Counted from the stretch's first letter, positions 51,375-61,092 are shown. The stretch is DNA of 64,000 nt from G963667075 sp963667075 (GCA_963667075.1 OY762938.1:372001-436000); one strand, 5' to 3'. Notes: generated from the letters alone by a model not told the origin. Numbers and translations: made by a program.

Positions 51375-53480
51375 CTACGGTGTAAACTTTCCGCCTGTTT
51401 CGGGGGAGGATAGGACAGCAGAGGCGGCAATTCTTTTGTGGATTGTGTCTTCATCAATCCCGGGACCACCTGTCAGAGAATGTGCAGCAAAGCTTAAATT
51501 TCCAATAGCTACTGGCTGCGTTCCGTCCAAAGAACGTCCTAAAAGTTTTTGTGCGGCTTTTTCAAGTTTCCCGCCGCCTATTTTGCGCAAAGGAACCCTA
51601 TGATCCATAAAGACTGAAAAGCTATCTGGAATATTTTTAGGCACCCCTTCATTAATCAGAATGACCGGCGCCTTATGCTCTCCAAGATGCTTCATAAACC
51701 GCTTGATTATTTTTATTTTGTCTTCTTTTGCTGCAAAATTGAACAATAAATTTATATTTTCAAGCACCAGAATTGCATCCGATTTAGCCACATGATTAAA
51801 GACTATAGAAACATTATCAACTGGCTCTGACTGCGCCGTTGGGCGCAGCAGGTGCTCCATATCAAAAAAGGTTGTGTGACGCATGCTTTGCTCTGCGAAA
51901 TAGCTGGCGAGTGTTGATTTCCCGACATTTTGTTTACCATCAATCAAAAAGCATGACGGATATTCTTTTTCACAAGCCGCCTTAAATGCCTGCACAACGG
52001 CGTCTAAATCACTTTCAGACTCGAGCAGCTCCAGATCATAGTCACCCGGCACAGGCACAGAGACACTATAGCCGGACCGGTCGCCCTGATATTCCAAGGC
52101 CGCCTTATCTTCGACCTGATCACGTAATATTTCAACACCACCACCGGACAAAGCCGCCACTTCACATGCATCCGCAATCACTCTTGGCGGTGCTTCATAG
52201 GCTCTTGCGAGCGCAAGTATATCGCTTTTATCGATAGACAATCCGTTTTTTTCGATATGGAACGCCCAGATATCCTGCCTGACTAATGTTGGCTGATAGT
52301 CTACGAAAAGCGTCAGTTTAAAACGTTGTCTGAAAGATGGGTGAAATTCGTTAATATCGTTACCGATAAAAATGCCGGGAATACCGTTCTCTTCCAACGC
52401 TCTGTTTGAGAGAATCTTGCTACCGTTATGTGTTATACCATTTGCCCCCGGTCCTTTTCCAAGGAGGTCCTCCATTTCATCTGTAATAGTAACACCATGT
52501 CTTAAAAACAACTGCGCCTGAAGCAATCGAGAAAGCCTTCTCGTAGAACTCACGTTGAGATTATGCTGCGTATTGCTACGCTCATCCTCTCCGACCGCAA
52601 AAGCTGGCAAGCCAGCCTCTTCGGCTATGGCCTTCGCTAATTCTGTTTTACCGCTTCCCGCCGGGCCATATAACACAACGTTAACACCTTGCCTGTTTTG
52701 CGCCATCGCGCCTTTTAGAACTTTTGCAATCTGTAACGCTTTTTTACGAAGATGGGGGAAATTTTTATCAATTGTGAGTGCGGCTTTCACAGGTTTGCCA
52801 ATAAGATTTTCTGTCGTCTTTTGGAAATCAAATTCGCGCTCACTCAGCGCGATTCTAAGATCTGGATCTATTTCCGGGATCGCCCGATCTTCCAGATTAG
52901 CATTCTCGTACGTAATCAAACCGAATGAGGCTAACTTGCCATGTGGGCGAATCGCCTTGCTAACCTCGGTAAACTGATTCTGTCTTCCCATAGCAAGGGT
53001 GATAAAGGCTGAAAAACGCTCAGGCGCAGTCCGGATCATACCCTCTACAAAATTCCGGTATTCCGGCTCCATTTCGTTGGTCGCCTGTATATATATCAAG
53101 ACATCAACTTCGATGTCAGACAAACCGATATGTGCCTTTAGCTGTCTTACATTCTGGCTAAAAATATCTTCTGCGGGCACCTCATCTTCACCCAGCATCT
53201 CTGTAAAAGCTTTTATGGTTTCCCAATCCACCGGTTCTACAACACCAGATGACAGCAACGGAGAATAAGCCAGCTTATCTTTCCCTCTCTTTTTTTGAGG
53301 AAAGTCAAACCCCTGCGCCTCCATGATATGCTTAAAATTCTGCTCAAACCCCGAGCAAATTTGATAGGCAATTTTAGAAGAGTCATTTACAGAGTGCACA
53401 AGCGTTTTAAGCAATCTATCCGCCAGATACTGGACATACCCGTTATCCTGCTCCAGAACATCACAAACCGTTTTGAGCAT
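51375..53480 (-). CDS. Two-module AAA+ ATPase, unknown role
   Basis: 701 aa. N-terminal helical domain (about 1-230), AAA+ module 1 with Walker A GPAGSGKTE (272-280), Walker B ITDEMED (332-338), sensor-1-like FIGNDINEF (371 on) and Arg-finger-like FRQRFK (383 on); module 2 with P-loop GKQNVGKST (515-523) and a Walker-B-like strand LVLENINLL that lacks the Asp. So module 1 looks active, module 2 degenerate. Possible substrate remodeller or defence ATPase; no nuclease domain seen. Confidence 0.85.
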   Translation of the reverse strand: MLKTVCDVLEQDNGYVQYLADRLLKTLVHSVNDSSKIAYQICSGFEQNFKHIMEAQGFDFPQKKRGKDKLAYSPLLSSGVVEPVDWETIKAFTEMLGEDEVPAEDIFSQNVRQLKAHIGLSDIEVDVLIYIQATNEMEPEYRNFVEGMIRTAPERFSAFITLAMGRQNQFTEVSKAIRPHGKLASFGLITYENANLEDRAIPEIDPDLRIALSEREFDFQKTTENLIGKPVKAALTIDKNFPHLRKKALQIAKVLKGAMAQNRQGVNVVLYGPAGSGKTELAKAIAEEAGLPAFAVGEDERSNTQHNLNVSSTRRLSRLLQAQLFLRHGVTITDEMEDLLGKGPGANGITHNGSKILSNRALEENGIPGIFIGNDINEFHPSFRQRFKLTLFVDYQPTLVRQDIWAFHIEKNGLSIDKSDILALARAYEAPPRVIADACEVAALSGGGVEILRDQVEDKAALEYQGDRSGYSVSVPVPGDYDLELLESESDLDAVVQAFKAACEKEYPSCFLIDGKQNVGKSTLASYFAEQSMRHTTFFDMEHLLRPTAQSEPVDNVSIVFNHVAKSDAILVLENINLLFNFAAKEDKIKIIKRFMKHLGEHKAPVILINEGVPKNIPDSFSVFMDHRVPLRKIGGGKLEKAAQKLLGRSLDGTQPVAIGNLSFAAHSLTGGPGIDEDTIHKRIAASAVLSSPETGGKFTP

Positions 53481-53533
53481 ATGCTCTCCCCCCTGTTTTT
53501 AACGCTTTTACTTCTTTTATAGTGATTAAGATT

Positions 53534-53722
53534 TTAGAAAGTCATCTTGCGCCAGACGTAATCCTCAACCTTATTAATTACTTTGCTGCCCGTAACAGCA
53601 CCAACAATTATACCCCCAACAGCAGCAAGAAAAGCAGCTTGAATAAGCTTCCCTTTTACGAGATCTTCAAATTTGTCTTTTATCGTTAAATCTTCATGAT
53701 CGATAATGGTCGCTTTTTCCAT
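53534..53722 (-). CDS. Small membrane protein upstream of the AAA+ gene
   Basis: 62 aa, one hydrophobic helix (LIQAAFLAAVGGIIVGAVTGS) with a charged N-terminus (ATIIDHEDLTIKDKFEDL). AGG lies 6 nt before the ATG. Upstream of the ATPase on the same strand, 54 bp apart, so possibly one operon. No family recognised. Confidence 0.6.
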   Translation of the reverse strand: MEKATIIDHEDLTIKDKFEDLVKGKLIQAAFLAAVGGIIVGAVTGSKVINKVEDYVWRKMTF

Positions 53723-53853
53723 GCGCTTACCTCAAGTGTAACAAATTATGCAAAATTCAATTTAACTGAAATAGTCAATTTTTTAGAATATGTCAACACC
53801 TATGTAAGCATCGAGTCTTTGTCAGGAAACAGAAAAAAAGAATCCATACGCTT

Positions 53854-54666
53854 TTAGTCGATGTATGTTTTTTCAAAATTTGTAATTTCTTCCTTGCCAT
53901 TACGAAGACTAATCGCTTTTGGCTCACTGCCTTTACTTCTGATAAGAGCAATGACAGAATCCGTTGCTTTTTCCAGATCATCCCGTCTAACCGATCTTAG
54001 AACCAAACTTAGGCCTAAAGAACCGCCTCTGTAGTGCGGATAACTCCCGATGGCAACTTTTGGATAAATATCCTGAAGAACAGCCAACTCTCTGGCCACA
54101 AGGCTCTCTGTCAAGTCACAGGCAACAGCATTAGACAAAAGAGGCGTCCCACCTTGAATCCGATCTAAAACAAAGTCCAGCATGGCCTGCATAATACGCG
54201 GCACACCAGCCATCGTATAGACATTCCCCATAACAAAACCAGGGGCACCTGACACAAGATTAGGAATAAGAGAGGCACCTTCCGGCACAAGTGCCATAAC
54301 AGCACGAGAATCAGTCACCTTCCCTGTCCCATAATGCTCTTCCAACGTTGAGAACGCTTCATCATCATGTTTCAGCTCTACACCAAACGCTTTAGCGACA
54401 CCTTCTGCCGTAATATCGTCGTGCGTAGGCCCTATGCCGCCCGTTGTAAAAATATAATCAACCTCACCTCTCAGCTCATTTATGGCAGAGGCCAGTTTCT
54501 CAATATTATCAGGCAGAACACGGACTTCCATCGTCTCAACACCGTGTGCCACCAACTTTTCTGCTATATAGCTCGTATTCGTATCCAATGTACGGCCAGA
54601 TAATATCTCATTACCAATAATTAGAATGGCCGCTGTTTTTGGGTTTTTATTTTCTTCTTCTGACAT
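53854..54666 (-). CDS. CinA-like competence/damage-inducible protein A (N-terminal MoaB domain)
   Basis: 270 aa. The molybdopterin-binding/MoaB-like domain is complete: ILIIGNEILSGRTLDTNTSYIAEKL, FTTGGIGPTHDDITAEGVAKAFG and PGFVMGNVYTMAGVPRIM. It lacks the C-terminal nicotinamide deamidase domain of long CinA, so it is the short COG1058 form. Role unsettled (nucleotide pyrophosphatase/ADP-ribose type in relatives). Divergent from map. Confidence 0.88.
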   Translation of the reverse strand: MSEEENKNPKTAAILIIGNEILSGRTLDTNTSYIAEKLVAHGVETMEVRVLPDNIEKLASAINELRGEVDYIFTTGGIGPTHDDITAEGVAKAFGVELKHDDEAFSTLEEHYGTGKVTDSRAVMALVPEGASLIPNLVSGAPGFVMGNVYTMAGVPRIMQAMLDFVLDRIQGGTPLLSNAVACDLTESLVARELAVLQDIYPKVAIGSYPHYRGGSLGLSLVLRSVRRDDLEKATDSVIALIRSKGSEPKAISLRNGKEEITNFEKTYID

Positions 54667-54725
54667 CTCGGTTATGGTTGTTCGCCTGAATGATAAATTA
54701 CAAATTATAATAAGAAAGTAATAAT

Positions 54726-55541
54726 ATGCTTACAACAAAAGCGCAATACTCTCCTGAAGGAATCAGAATACATACGGTGAACGATTTTCAGTCCATGCGC
54801 AAGGCTGGAAAATTGGCAGCAGAAACGCTTGATTATATAACACCTTACGTTAAACCCGGTGTCAGCACAGATGAACTGGATAAACTCTGTCATAATTATA
54901 TTGTTGAACACGGTGCTATCCCAGCCCCTTTAAATTACAGAGGCTTTCCAAAATCTATTTGCACATCCATAAATCATGTTGTGTGCCACGGTATCCCGGG
55001 CCCCAAAAAACTGATGAAAGGAGATATTGTCAATATAGACGTTACCGTTATCCTTGACGGTTGGCATGGCGATACAAGCCGTATGTATGCGCTGGGTAAA
55101 ATACCGGTTAAAGCCCAAAAACTTATCGACGTCACTTACGAGTGCATGATGGCAGGCATTGAAGCTGTGAAACCAGGGGCTACACTGGGAGACATCGGCC
55201 ACACTATTCAGGTTATGGCCGAAAAGAACCGCTTTTCTGTCGTCAGGGATTTTTGTGGTCATGGGCTTGGCGAGACTTTCCATGCCCCGCCTTCTGTTGT
55301 TCATTTTGGGCTCCCCGGTGAAGGCGTAAGACTCGAACCCGGCATGTTTTTTACGATCGAGCCCATGATAAACGCGGGAAGCTGGGAAACCAAAATCTTA
55401 AAAAGCGATGGATGGACGGCTGTGACACGCGACCGTTCCCTATCGGCCCAGTTTGAACACAGCCTTGCGGTTACAGAAGATGGTTTTGAAATATTCACAT
55501 TATCCCCCAAAGGCCTTGATAGACCACCATACGAATCATGA
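54726..55541 (+). CDS. map: Methionine aminopeptidase, type I
   Basis: 271 aa. Removes the initiator Met. The five metal ligands of the pita-bread fold are visible: Asp in NIDVTV, Asp in GDTSRMY, His in CGHGLG, Glu in FTIEPMI and Glu in QFEHSLAV; the His in NHVVCHGIP is the active-site His. The radC start overlaps its stop by 4 nt (ATGA). Confidence 0.96.
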   Translation: MLTTKAQYSPEGIRIHTVNDFQSMRKAGKLAAETLDYITPYVKPGVSTDELDKLCHNYIVEHGAIPAPLNYRGFPKSICTSINHVVCHGIPGPKKLMKGDIVNIDVTVILDGWHGDTSRMYALGKIPVKAQKLIDVTYECMMAGIEAVKPGATLGDIGHTIQVMAEKNRFSVVRDFCGHGLGETFHAPPSVVHFGLPGEGVRLEPGMFFTIEPMINAGSWETKILKSDGWTAVTRDRSLSAQFEHSLAVTEDGFEIFTLSPKGLDRPPYES

Positions 55542-56242
55542 TAGAGAACGCGTTATTGAAACAAAAGAAAAAGCCTCATTATGCCGGCCATAGAAACCGG
55601 TTAAGAGAGCGGTTCCTAAAAGGCGGACGGGAAGCCCTGGCAGAGTATGAGTTACTGGAACTCCTGCTCTTCATGGCCATTCCCAGAAAAGACGTTAAAC
55701 CACTGGCCAAGGAACTGATAAAAACATTTGGCTCGTTTTCTGGCGTCATCCATGCTCAGCCGGACACCCTAAAACAAACCGCGCAGCTAACCGATTCAAG
55801 CATCATCGCGCTAAAAATCATCAAGGCCGCTTCGTTTGAGCTGATGAAACAGGATCTCATAAACAAACCGGTACTCAGCAATTGGCAACATCTGCTGGAT
55901 TACCTGCAAGCCACGATGGCGCACGAAAAAAGAGAGATGTTAAGGCTCCTTTTCCTTAACAAGAAAAATGAGCTCATCGCAGACGAAATACAGCAAACCG
56001 GTACCATAGATCATACACACGTCTATGTCCGGGAAGTCATCGGCCGCGCATTGGAACTGGGGGCCACGGCACTCATTCTGGTGCACAATCATCCCTCAGG
56101 CAGAAGCGAGCCAAGTCCGGATGATGTTGAAATGACAAACGACGTCATAGACGCAGCAAAACCCTTAAATATAAAAATACATGATCATGTCATCATATCA
56201 AAAAACGGATATTACAGCTTTAAAAATGACGGCATGATTTAA
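55538..56242 (+). CDS. radC: RadC-family protein (JAB1/MPN domain)
   Basis: 234 aa. N-terminal HhH-like UPF0758 region (GHRNRLRERFLKGG, ELLELLLFMAIPRKDVKPLAK) and the C-terminal JAMM motif with the metal ligands in LVHNHPSGRSEPSPDD plus the upstream Glu in DEIQQTG. Coupled to map by ATGA. Despite the name, RadC is not clearly a DNA repair enzyme; JAMM peptidase-like function is inferred. Confidence 0.93.
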   Translation: MIENALLKQKKKPHYAGHRNRLRERFLKGGREALAEYELLELLLFMAIPRKDVKPLAKELIKTFGSFSGVIHAQPDTLKQTAQLTDSSIIALKIIKAASFELMKQDLINKPVLSNWQHLLDYLQATMAHEKREMLRLLFLNKKNELIADEIQQTGTIDHTHVYVREVIGRALELGATALILVHNHPSGRSEPSPDDVEMTNDVIDAAKPLNIKIHDHVIISKNGYYSFKNDGMI

Positions 56243-56275
56243 AAACTTTAAAAATAAAAAATTGGAGAATCTAAA

Positions 56276-57574
56276 ATGATTGAAAGATATTCCCGAAAAG
56301 AAATGACTCGGATATGGGAACAGGAAAACAAATACAGCATCTGGCTGGAGATAGAAACGTTAGCTTGCGAAAAAATGGCAGAGATGGGGCTTATCCCCGA
56401 AAATGTTCCTGCTGCTTTACGCGCACGAGGAGGCTTTGATGTTGCACGTATTGATGAAATTGAAAAGGAAGTTAAACACGACGTGATTGCCTTTCTTACC
56501 TCTGTTGCAGAACATGTCGGCGAAGAAGCCCGTTTTGTGCATCAGGGTATGACCTCCTCTGATGTTCTTGACACCTCTTTTGCCGTCCAGCTTACGCAAT
56601 CGGCAGACATCCTTATGGGGGATCTGGACAAGCTGCTCGCCGCCTTAAAGAAACGCACACTGGAACATAAAGATACGCTGTGCATCGGCCGTAGCCATGG
56701 TATTCACGCGGAACCCACGACATTCGGCTTAAAGCTCGCAGGACACTACGCCGCTTTTAAACGCGCAAAAAAGAGACTCGAAAGTGCAAAAAAAGAGATA
56801 AGTGTCTGTGCACTGTCAGGTGCTGTTGGCACCTATGCAACACTCTCTCCAGACATCGAAGAATATGTTGCACAAAAATTAGGCTTTGAAGCAGAAACCG
56901 TCTCAACACAGGTCATCCCAAGAGACAGACATGCCATGTTTTTTGCAACATTAGGGGTTATTGCCTCCTCTATTGAAAATCTGGCGATCGAAATTCGTCA
57001 TCTACAAAGAACGGAGGTCAGAGAAGCTGAAGAGTTTTTCTCAAAAGGGCAAAAAGGCTCTTCAGCCATGCCGCATAAACGCAACCCGATTTTAAGCGAA
57101 AATCTAACAGGGCTTGCCCGCATGGTTCGCTCTGCCGTAACACCGGCCCTCGAAAATGTTGCGCTCTGGCATGAGCGTGATATATCGCATTCTTCTGTTG
57201 AACGCATGATCGGACCAGATGCCTGTATTACACTTGATTTTGCACTTGTACGCCTGACAGGCCTTATTGAGAATCTTCTCATCTATCCTGATATTATGCT
57301 TGAAAATCTGAACAAGCTCGGGGGGCTGCCCTTTTCCCAGCGCGTCTTGTTATCCCTGACACAAGCAGGCATATCCCGTGAAGACGCTTACCGCATTGTA
57401 CAGCGCAACGCCATGAAGGTATGGGAAAACAACGGAAAAGCCTCCTTTCTGTCTTTCCTTGAACAGGACGAAGATTTAACAGGTCATATCAGCAAGGATG
57501 AACTTGCAGCAATTTTTGATTTTTCCTACTACACAAAGGAAATAGGACGTGTCATTGACCGGACATTAAGCTAA
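56276..57574 (+). CDS. purB: Adenylosuccinate lyase
   Basis: Cleaves SAICAR and adenylosuccinate in purine synthesis. 432 aa. Fumarase-superfamily signature GSSAMPHKRNPILSENLTG with the catalytic Ser in the flexible loop; FVHQGMTSSDVLDTSFAVQL and the general-acid His in GRSHGIHAEPTTFG are intact. GGAG precedes the ATG. Follows radC by 33 bp. Confidence 0.96.
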   Translation: MIERYSRKEMTRIWEQENKYSIWLEIETLACEKMAEMGLIPENVPAALRARGGFDVARIDEIEKEVKHDVIAFLTSVAEHVGEEARFVHQGMTSSDVLDTSFAVQLTQSADILMGDLDKLLAALKKRTLEHKDTLCIGRSHGIHAEPTTFGLKLAGHYAAFKRAKKRLESAKKEISVCALSGAVGTYATLSPDIEEYVAQKLGFEAETVSTQVIPRDRHAMFFATLGVIASSIENLAIEIRHLQRTEVREAEEFFSKGQKGSSAMPHKRNPILSENLTGLARMVRSAVTPALENVALWHERDISHSSVERMIGPDACITLDFALVRLTGLIENLLIYPDIMLENLNKLGGLPFSQRVLLSLTQAGISREDAYRIVQRNAMKVWENNGKASFLSFLEQDEDLTGHISKDELAAIFDFSYYTKEIGRVIDRTLS

Positions 57575-57620
57575 TATGCGATTCATTGCTTAACCTAAAC
57601 AAAAGAGGTTTTATAACCAA

Positions 57621-58193
57621 ATGAGATACTTCTTTTTACTATTATGGAGTTTGATTATGACTGTATCAGTAGCGTCTGGAAACGCAAGCGCAGCCGACCT
57701 GAAGCCAGAAGACACACTTTATCTGGATCTTGAAAAGGGACGCGTCACCATCCAGCTTTTACCTGACATTGCCCCTTTGCATGTTGAACGTATTAAAACA
57801 CTCACAGGCGAAGGCTTTTACGATGGCATTGTCTTCCATCGTGTTATTGACGGCTTCATGGCACAGACCGGCGATCCAACAGGCACTGGCACTGGAGGTT
57901 CCAACTACGCTGATGTTAAAGCCGAATTCAGTGATTATAAATACAAACGCGGCACTATTGGCATGGCGCGTACAGCCGATCCTGACAGTGCAAACTCTCA
58001 GTTCTTTATTTGCTTTGATGATAACGGCTGTTCCTTCCTGACGGGACAATACACCGTTTGGGGACAAGTTGTCGAAGGGATGGAATATGTCGATGCCATT
58101 AAACGTGGTGAACCACCTGCCGACCCGGACAAAATTGTTAAAATGTCACTGGCCACAAGCACAGATGCTGAGGCAACAGACACTGCCGAATAA
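57621..58193 (+). CDS. ppi: Secreted cyclophilin-type peptidyl-prolyl isomerase
   Basis: 190 aa. Signal peptide (FFLLLWSLIMTVSVASGNASA), then the cyclophilin domain: GFYDGIVFHRVIDGFMAQTGDPTGTGTGG with active-site Arg in FHRVI, and ANSQFFICFDD... FLTGQYTVWGQV. Periplasmic proline isomerase helping outer-membrane or secreted protein folding. Ends at a strong terminator. C-terminal tail is acidic (DAEATDTAE). Confidence 0.94.
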   Translation: MRYFFLLLWSLIMTVSVASGNASAADLKPEDTLYLDLEKGRVTIQLLPDIAPLHVERIKTLTGEGFYDGIVFHRVIDGFMAQTGDPTGTGTGGSNYADVKAEFSDYKYKRGTIGMARTADPDSANSQFFICFDDNGCSFLTGQYTVWGQVVEGMEYVDAIKRGEPPADPDKIVKMSLATSTDAEATDTAE

Positions 58194-58216
58194 TCAGGCA
58201 GAACAATAACAAAACA

Positions 58217-58253
58217 AAAAAGACCGGAAATTCAATCTTTCCGGTCTTTTTTC
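58217..58253 (+). terminator. Strong intrinsic terminator
   Basis: 15-bp perfect stem (AAAAAAGACCGGAAA with TTTCCGGTCTTTTTT, 7-nt loop) after the cyclophilin gene. Usable in both directions. Confidence 0.92.
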
Positions 58254-58261
58254 TTATCTCC

Positions 58262-58440
58262 CCTAACCGTCCTCCCGACCTCGTTCGGGGAATCCATGCT
58301 CGTTGTCATACCGGACACCCACCGATCCGGTATCCAGTCAAATAATGTCCACGGCAATGCCGTGCTCTTTGTTCTGGAGTCACGCTGTTTATGTTCGGCC
58401 TAAAAGGCCTCTTTCGCGGGAATGACAGTGCTCGTATAAC
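58262..58440 (-). repeat. Dispersed palindromic intergenic repeat, copy B (with extra units)
   Basis: 58331-58422 is the reverse complement of copy A at 10790-10886, with the same AGGCCTTTTAGGCC and GCACGGC...GCCGTG palindromes. To the left, 58262-58330 adds more palindromic units (CCGACCTCGTTCGGGG and CCGGACACCCACCGATCCGG). No ORF. A REP-like or Rickettsia-palindromic-element-like family is likely. Confidence 0.85.
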
Positions 58441-58501
58441 TATCGTAACGACTGGAGCCCTTCCTACTACGGCAGGATGAATCCTGATTTTGTTCGTAAG
58501 G

Positions 58502-59194
58502 CTAATCTTTTACCAGTTCTTTTTCCGGCTCTTTTTCCGATGCTTGTGGCTTATCAGCCACAATATCCGCCTTTTCCCTATCAGATAAAATAAGGAGATC
58601 GGCCGCGGTTATAATAGCGTTTAATATTTTTTCGAGGCGCGCATATTCATGAAGAGGATTAGGCGTTTCAACACGCAATATCGCTTCCTGCTCATCAAAA
58701 ATAAAAAGCAATGACGTTGTTTTTGATTTCATAAGACTGTTTAAAGCCTTTAGACGTCTTTCATCCTTTAAATATTTGTTCAAAACCTCTTTATTCTTTG
58801 ACCTTACAATTCTGGCACTGTCCCAGCCTGTATAATTCACATCAACATCTTCTGTTAAATTAAGGGATTGAGCGAAATCCTGCAAAGAAGGAGAGGCAAT
58901 CAAGCCCCCACATGGCATAGGTGAAGAAAGCGTTATGGCTGCCACTGTACGAAAACGCTTGGAACGCGCTGTCGCTAGAGTCTGTTCTTCGGAATACAGC
59001 GTTAAATAATGCCCGTTAATACGCCCCTCAACGACAGGAGACGAATAAAAAGGCCCCCGCCTATAGGCCAGACCTTTGCTTTTGGCAAATCTTTCCCATG
59101 CTTTTTTTTGCTTGAAAAGAACATCCAGAGACCAGAAAAAGACACCAAGGATGAATAAAGATAAAATAATCCAGATAAAAATCCAAAAGGACAC
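58502..59194 (-). CDS. Membrane-anchored hypothetical protein
   Basis: 230 aa. One N-terminal transmembrane helix (FWIFIWIILSLFILGVFFW), then a cytoplasmic alpha/beta domain (VLFKQKKAWERFAKSKGLAYRRG... LYSEEQTLATARSKRFRTV), and an acidic tail. The opening resembles DUF3137-like proteins, but I am not sure. GTG at 59194 is preferred: GGTGGAG lies 9 nt upstream; a longer frame starts at 59230. Confidence 0.7.
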   Translation of the reverse strand: MSFWIFIWIILSLFILGVFFWSLDVLFKQKKAWERFAKSKGLAYRRGPFYSSPVVEGRINGHYLTLYSEEQTLATARSKRFRTVAAITLSSPMPCGGLIASPSLQDFAQSLNLTEDVDVNYTGWDSARIVRSKNKEVLNKYLKDERRLKALNSLMKSKTTSLLFIFDEQEAILRVETPNPLHEYARLEKILNAIITAADLLILSDREKADIVADKPQASEKEPEKELVKD

Positions 59195-59288
59195 AGCTTG
59201 AAACTCCACCTTAAAAAAACGCGGCACCACTTAAACTTAAGCGATATAAAGGAAGAATACAAGACATCAAAAAAATTATGGCGTTTCG

Positions 59289-59525
59289 CTATTCTAACGT
59301 GTCTGAAACAGAGGGACTATCTCCCTTTTCACTACCTTTTTCTCCATTTTCCTTTTGTTTTTTATCATAAAATAAAAGACAAAAAACATATGCGGACACT
59401 GCGCCAAGTTCCCAGCGGCCAGACATAATGGCAAAGAAAGCTTGAGCAATAAAAAAAGCCCAGAGAAACAAGATGACGAATTTTCTTTCTACTATTTTAT
59501 TTAATTTTTTATTCCATTCTTTCAT
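59289..59525 (-). CDS. Small membrane protein, unknown
   Basis: 78 aa with two hydrophobic helices (FVILFLWAFFIAQAFFAIM and LGAVSAYVFCLLFY) and a charged C-terminal tail (KKQKENGEKGSEKGDSPS). No family recognised. Same strand as the neighbours, 94 bp upstream of the previous gene. Confidence 0.55.
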   Translation of the reverse strand: MKEWNKKLNKIVERKFVILFLWAFFIAQAFFAIMSGRWELGAVSAYVFCLLFYDKKQKENGEKGSEKGDSPSVSDTLE

Positions 59526-59627
59526 AAAGAGCGTCCCCTGTCACAAACAGATAGCAGTATTCCTTATATAAATAAAAAACAATACAAAATAATGCCTTTA
59601 TTTTTCAAATAATCGACAGAAAAAAAA

Positions 59628-59656
59628 AGCAGAAATGTTTTAAAAACATTTCTGCT
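59628..59656 (-). terminator. Terminator of the 170-aa coiled-coil gene
   Basis: AGCAGAAATGTTTT pairs with AAAACATTTCTGCT (29 bp in all), followed leftward by a run of T. It lies 37 bp past the stop. Confidence 0.88.
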
Positions 59657-59693
59657 TAGTCATTATAGTGATACTTGATCAGGAAATTAAAGC

Positions 59694-60203
59694 TTACATA
59701 AACCTGATATCCTTACCTGAACAACCAAAAAGAGTAAAATTGGTTATTCCTGTTTCTTCCTGCCTTAATACGTCCTCTTTTAAGAGGGGATCAAGGGACT
59801 GAGAGACGTAATCAGCAGGCGTCACAGACAGCACAGGTCGCAGCTCTAGTCTTTCCTCTTTTTCATCTTTTACCTGGCGAAGTTCATGGTTTGCGTGCAT
59901 TACCAGGTTTTCAGCATGACGGATAAGGGATTCGGTCCGCTTCGATTCATCAACAGTCTTTTCTTCAAAGCGTTGTTGACGTTCGTCGACATCGCCAACA
60001 TTCCTTTGCAACTTATAAATAGCATCGCTAAAAAAGCCACTTTGTCTGTTCACAATATCTAGACCTTCTTTAACTTTCTCAAGGCCCAGACGAAGTCTTT
60101 CGTACCCAACCCCAAGAACAAGACTGGCCCCAATGGCTGTTACTGCTGCAAACACAGCAAACGCCAAGGACACAACCATGTAGGTTTCTATCGAAGGAAC
60201 CAT
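59694..60203 (-). CDS. Membrane-anchored coiled-coil protein, unknown
   Basis: 169 aa. One N-terminal transmembrane helix (VSLAFAVFAAVTAIGASLVLG), then a coiled coil of about 75 residues (LRLGLEKVKEGLDIVNRQ... DERQQRFEEKTVDESKRTES), then a less structured end with FTLFGCSGKDIRFM. The ATG at 60203 follows AAAGGGTGG. No family recognised; the layout fits a DivIVA/RmuC-like scaffold only loosely. Confidence 0.68.
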   Translation of the reverse strand: MVPSIETYMVVSLAFAVFAAVTAIGASLVLGVGYERLRLGLEKVKEGLDIVNRQSGFFSDAIYKLQRNVGDVDERQQRFEEKTVDESKRTESLIRHAENLVMHANHELRQVKDEKEERLELRPVLSVTPADYVSQSLDPLLKEDVLRQEETGITNFTLFGCSGKDIRFM

Positions 60204-60468
60204 GGCACCCACCCTTTCCTTTTAGTTTTTTTAATTTACCCCTTTTTATGGTGTTCTTACTCAACTCACACACAAAATAAGAACAGGGCTTATAATTATT
60301 ATGTTAAATCTTATTTGCGCAAATAACAAGTACTTTTTGAAACAATGTTTCAAAAATTTTCACGAGATTTGTTTATTATTTTAGGTAATTTTACTGCGTT
60401 TTTATTTAAAAGGGCATACAAAAGAATAAGGGGAATTACTTCCACTCCCCCCTAAAGGATAAGGGCTA
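60204..60468. other. Intergenic region, AT-rich
   Basis: About 265 bp, no ORF or RNA gene seen. Contains the promoter side of the coiled-coil gene; a short GGGG...CCCC pairing near 60430-60450 may be a weak terminator for the lipoprotein gene that starts at 60759. Confidence 0.35.
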
Positions 60469-60759
60469 TTACTTCTTTTGCCCTTTACTAAACACAGGCT
60501 GAGCATCCTGAATGTAGGTATCCAGCTCAGATTTTGCATCTTTTTCAAGTATTGTCTCTGTTTCCAGCATTTTGCTTTCAAGAACAGGGCCCTTCTCCGG
60601 GATCATGTTGGCTCTGACATATGTAACACCATGCCCTGCCGTTCTGTCACCATATGGCGTACCATCATAAGGTTGCGGCACCCATCCTTCGCCACAGCCA
60701 GACAGAAACAATGTAACAGTTGAAAGAAGAATAAATGATAAAGCAGACCTCGTGCGCAT
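60469..60759 (-). CDS. Small lipoprotein
   Basis: 96 aa with a lipobox (ILLSTVTLFLSGC, Cys22). The mature part starts GEGWVPQPYDGTPYGDRTAGHG, then a helical tail (LESKMLETETILEKDAKSELD). No family recognised. Alone between intergenic regions. Confidence 0.75.
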   Translation of the reverse strand: MRTRSALSFILLSTVTLFLSGCGEGWVPQPYDGTPYGDRTAGHGVTYVRANMIPEKGPVLESKMLETETILEKDAKSELDTYIQDAQPVFSKGQKK

Positions 60760-61092
60760 AACGTCCCCTGATTAATATGCTGTCAAAAACAAAACTAACG
60801 TGTTGTAGAATCACTACCTGTCACGAAGTATAAGCAAACACAACCAGAACAGCAAAATGTTCCCACCAGAGATTCACAGGAAAGAAATTAGAACTGTTTT
60901 TTTAGAATAATTAATAAAAGCAGGCCCTTTAAAGGCTCTCCTTTACAATTTCTTATCCTTTTTTATATAAAATTTAATATAAATTGTGTTTTTGTGCTCT
61001 GCTATCAAAAGGATGCTTTACGAGAACGTCATTCTATGTTCTGCTGGTAGGGTTTTGTTGTAGACCTTGTACTTATGGGGTGTTGTTGGAAT
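60760..61092. other. Intergenic region before the pseudopilin cluster
   Basis: 333 bp, AT-rich, no gene. A short GCCCTTTAAAGGC palindrome near 60922-60936 might end the lipoprotein's antisense side. It must hold the promoter of the pseudopilin cluster; no single strong box stands out. Confidence 0.35.
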
